A DNA stretch of 14,008 nucleotides from an uncultured archaeon (GTDB lineage Archaea; Nanobdellota; Nanobdellia; Pacearchaeales; GW2011-AR1), in the NCBI GenBank assembly GCA_903873955.1, contig CAIQQL010000117.1, positions 1-14,008 on the forward strand, in the 5' to 3' direction. The position numbers and the translations under genes are program-made. This document shows positions 13,682-14,008 of the stretch, in pieces. The notes beneath the pieces are model-generated. The model did no database searches and had not been told where the DNA came from. It worked only from the letters and a program-made list of their open reading frames with translations. Within the stretch, counting starts at the first letter, position 1. Each line of letters opens with the position of its first letter.

Positions 13682-14008
13682 ATGCCCTTACTGGAGTTTA
13701 GTGGGATTGAAAAGAGGTATAAACAGGTGCTGGTCTTGCGAGGAGTCTCCTTCAGTGTCAACTCGGGGGAGATTTATGGTCTTGTAGGAAGAAGTGGCTG
13801 CGGTAAGAGCACGCTTCTTAAAATTCTCATCGGGATGAGCCATGCCGATTTTGGAAGCATTTACTTTGATGGTAAAGATATCTCCCATAAACTAACTTAT
13901 CTGCGAAAAAATACGGGTTTCGCAAGTCAGGATAACCTTCTTATCGATGAACTGAGCATACTTGAGAACAGTATCTATTTTGGCAAGCTTTATGGTCTGC
14001 AGAAATCC
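13682..14008 (+). CDS. ABC transporter ATP-binding protein (N-terminal part, runs off the window)
   Basis: The frame from the ATG at 13682 is open to the last base (109 codons) and begins MPLLEFSGIEKRYKQV. It has the Walker A motif GRSGCGKST (36-44), an aromatic A-loop residue (Tyr13) and the Q-loop region FASQDNLLIDELSILEN (80-96, Gln83). The pattern GDxxxDG of ABC-2-type or drug/antigen exporters is suggested by FGSIYFDGKDI (57-67) and by the Q-loop context. Walker B and the signature motif lie beyond the edge, as does any permease subunit, so the substrate is unknown. The CDS has its own leaderless promoter and is probably the first gene of a new operon. Confidence 0.9.
   Translation, partial: MPLLEFSGIEKRYKQVLVLRGVSFSVNSGEIYGLVGRSGCGKSTLLKILIGMSHADFGSIYFDGKDISHKLTYLRKNTGFASQDNLLIDELSILENSIYFGKLYGLQKS

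Noticed and set aside
1..14008. CRISPR arrays, insertion sequences, integrase genes or attachment sites
   Set aside because: I saw no regularly spaced direct repeats, transposase or recombinase motifs, or terminal inverted repeats. The only tandem repeats found are the coding repeats at 7235-8233.

Overview
The window looks archaeal and most likely comes from a DPANN-type lineage (Woesearchaeota/Pacearchaeota-like). The reasons are a deoxyhypusine synthase, a GatB subunit, a tRNA without an encoded CCA end, archaeal TATA boxes (TTTAAATA, TTTATAAAG) centred 25-26 bases before several start codons, and a large secreted protein ending in the small cysteine module (C-x5-C-x4-C-x4-C) that is common in those lineages. 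The lineage is inferred; no rRNA or ribosomal protein is present to settle it. Gene density is very high: there is no gene-free stretch over 300 bases, and two convergent gene pairs overlap by exactly four bases at their stop codons.

Layout. Bases 2-70 may hold the last codons of an upstream gene. A + strand operon follows: a DHH-family phosphoesterase (146-1204) whose stop overlaps the start of an unusual acylphosphatase/cis-prenyltransferase fusion (1201-2277). On the minus strand lie an unrecognised 158-residue protein (2274-2750) and an MFS transporter (2831-4279). A divergent promoter region leads to deoxyhypusine synthase (4410-5405) and GatB (5457-6818), both concerned with translation.

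Bases 6881-10522 form a cell-surface block. It has an 871-residue secreted, cysteine-rich protein carrying three tandem repeats of about 100 residues and about 18 N-glycosylation sequons. Then come a signal-peptide protein with one C-terminal membrane anchor (9549-10229) and a 97-residue membrane protein translationally coupled to it through TAATG (10229-10522). Facing them on the minus strand is an amino-acid permease (10519-11640). A tRNA-Arg(TCG) (11698-11769), a divergent CTP synthase (11845-13548) and the start of an ABC transporter ATPase (13682 to the window edge) complete the window.

How the genes relate. The cis-prenyltransferase should make the polyprenyl lipid carrier used for protein N-glycosylation, and the neighbouring secreted proteins are rich in sequons, so a functional link is plausible but inferred. 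Deoxyhypusine synthase, GatB and tRNA-Arg serve translation; CTP synthase serves nucleotide supply. The strongest candidates for something undescribed are the acylphosphatase-prenyltransferase fusion, the coupled surface/membrane protein pair, the tandem-repeat surface protein, and the tRNA promoter spacing that would allow a tRNA without a 5' leader.
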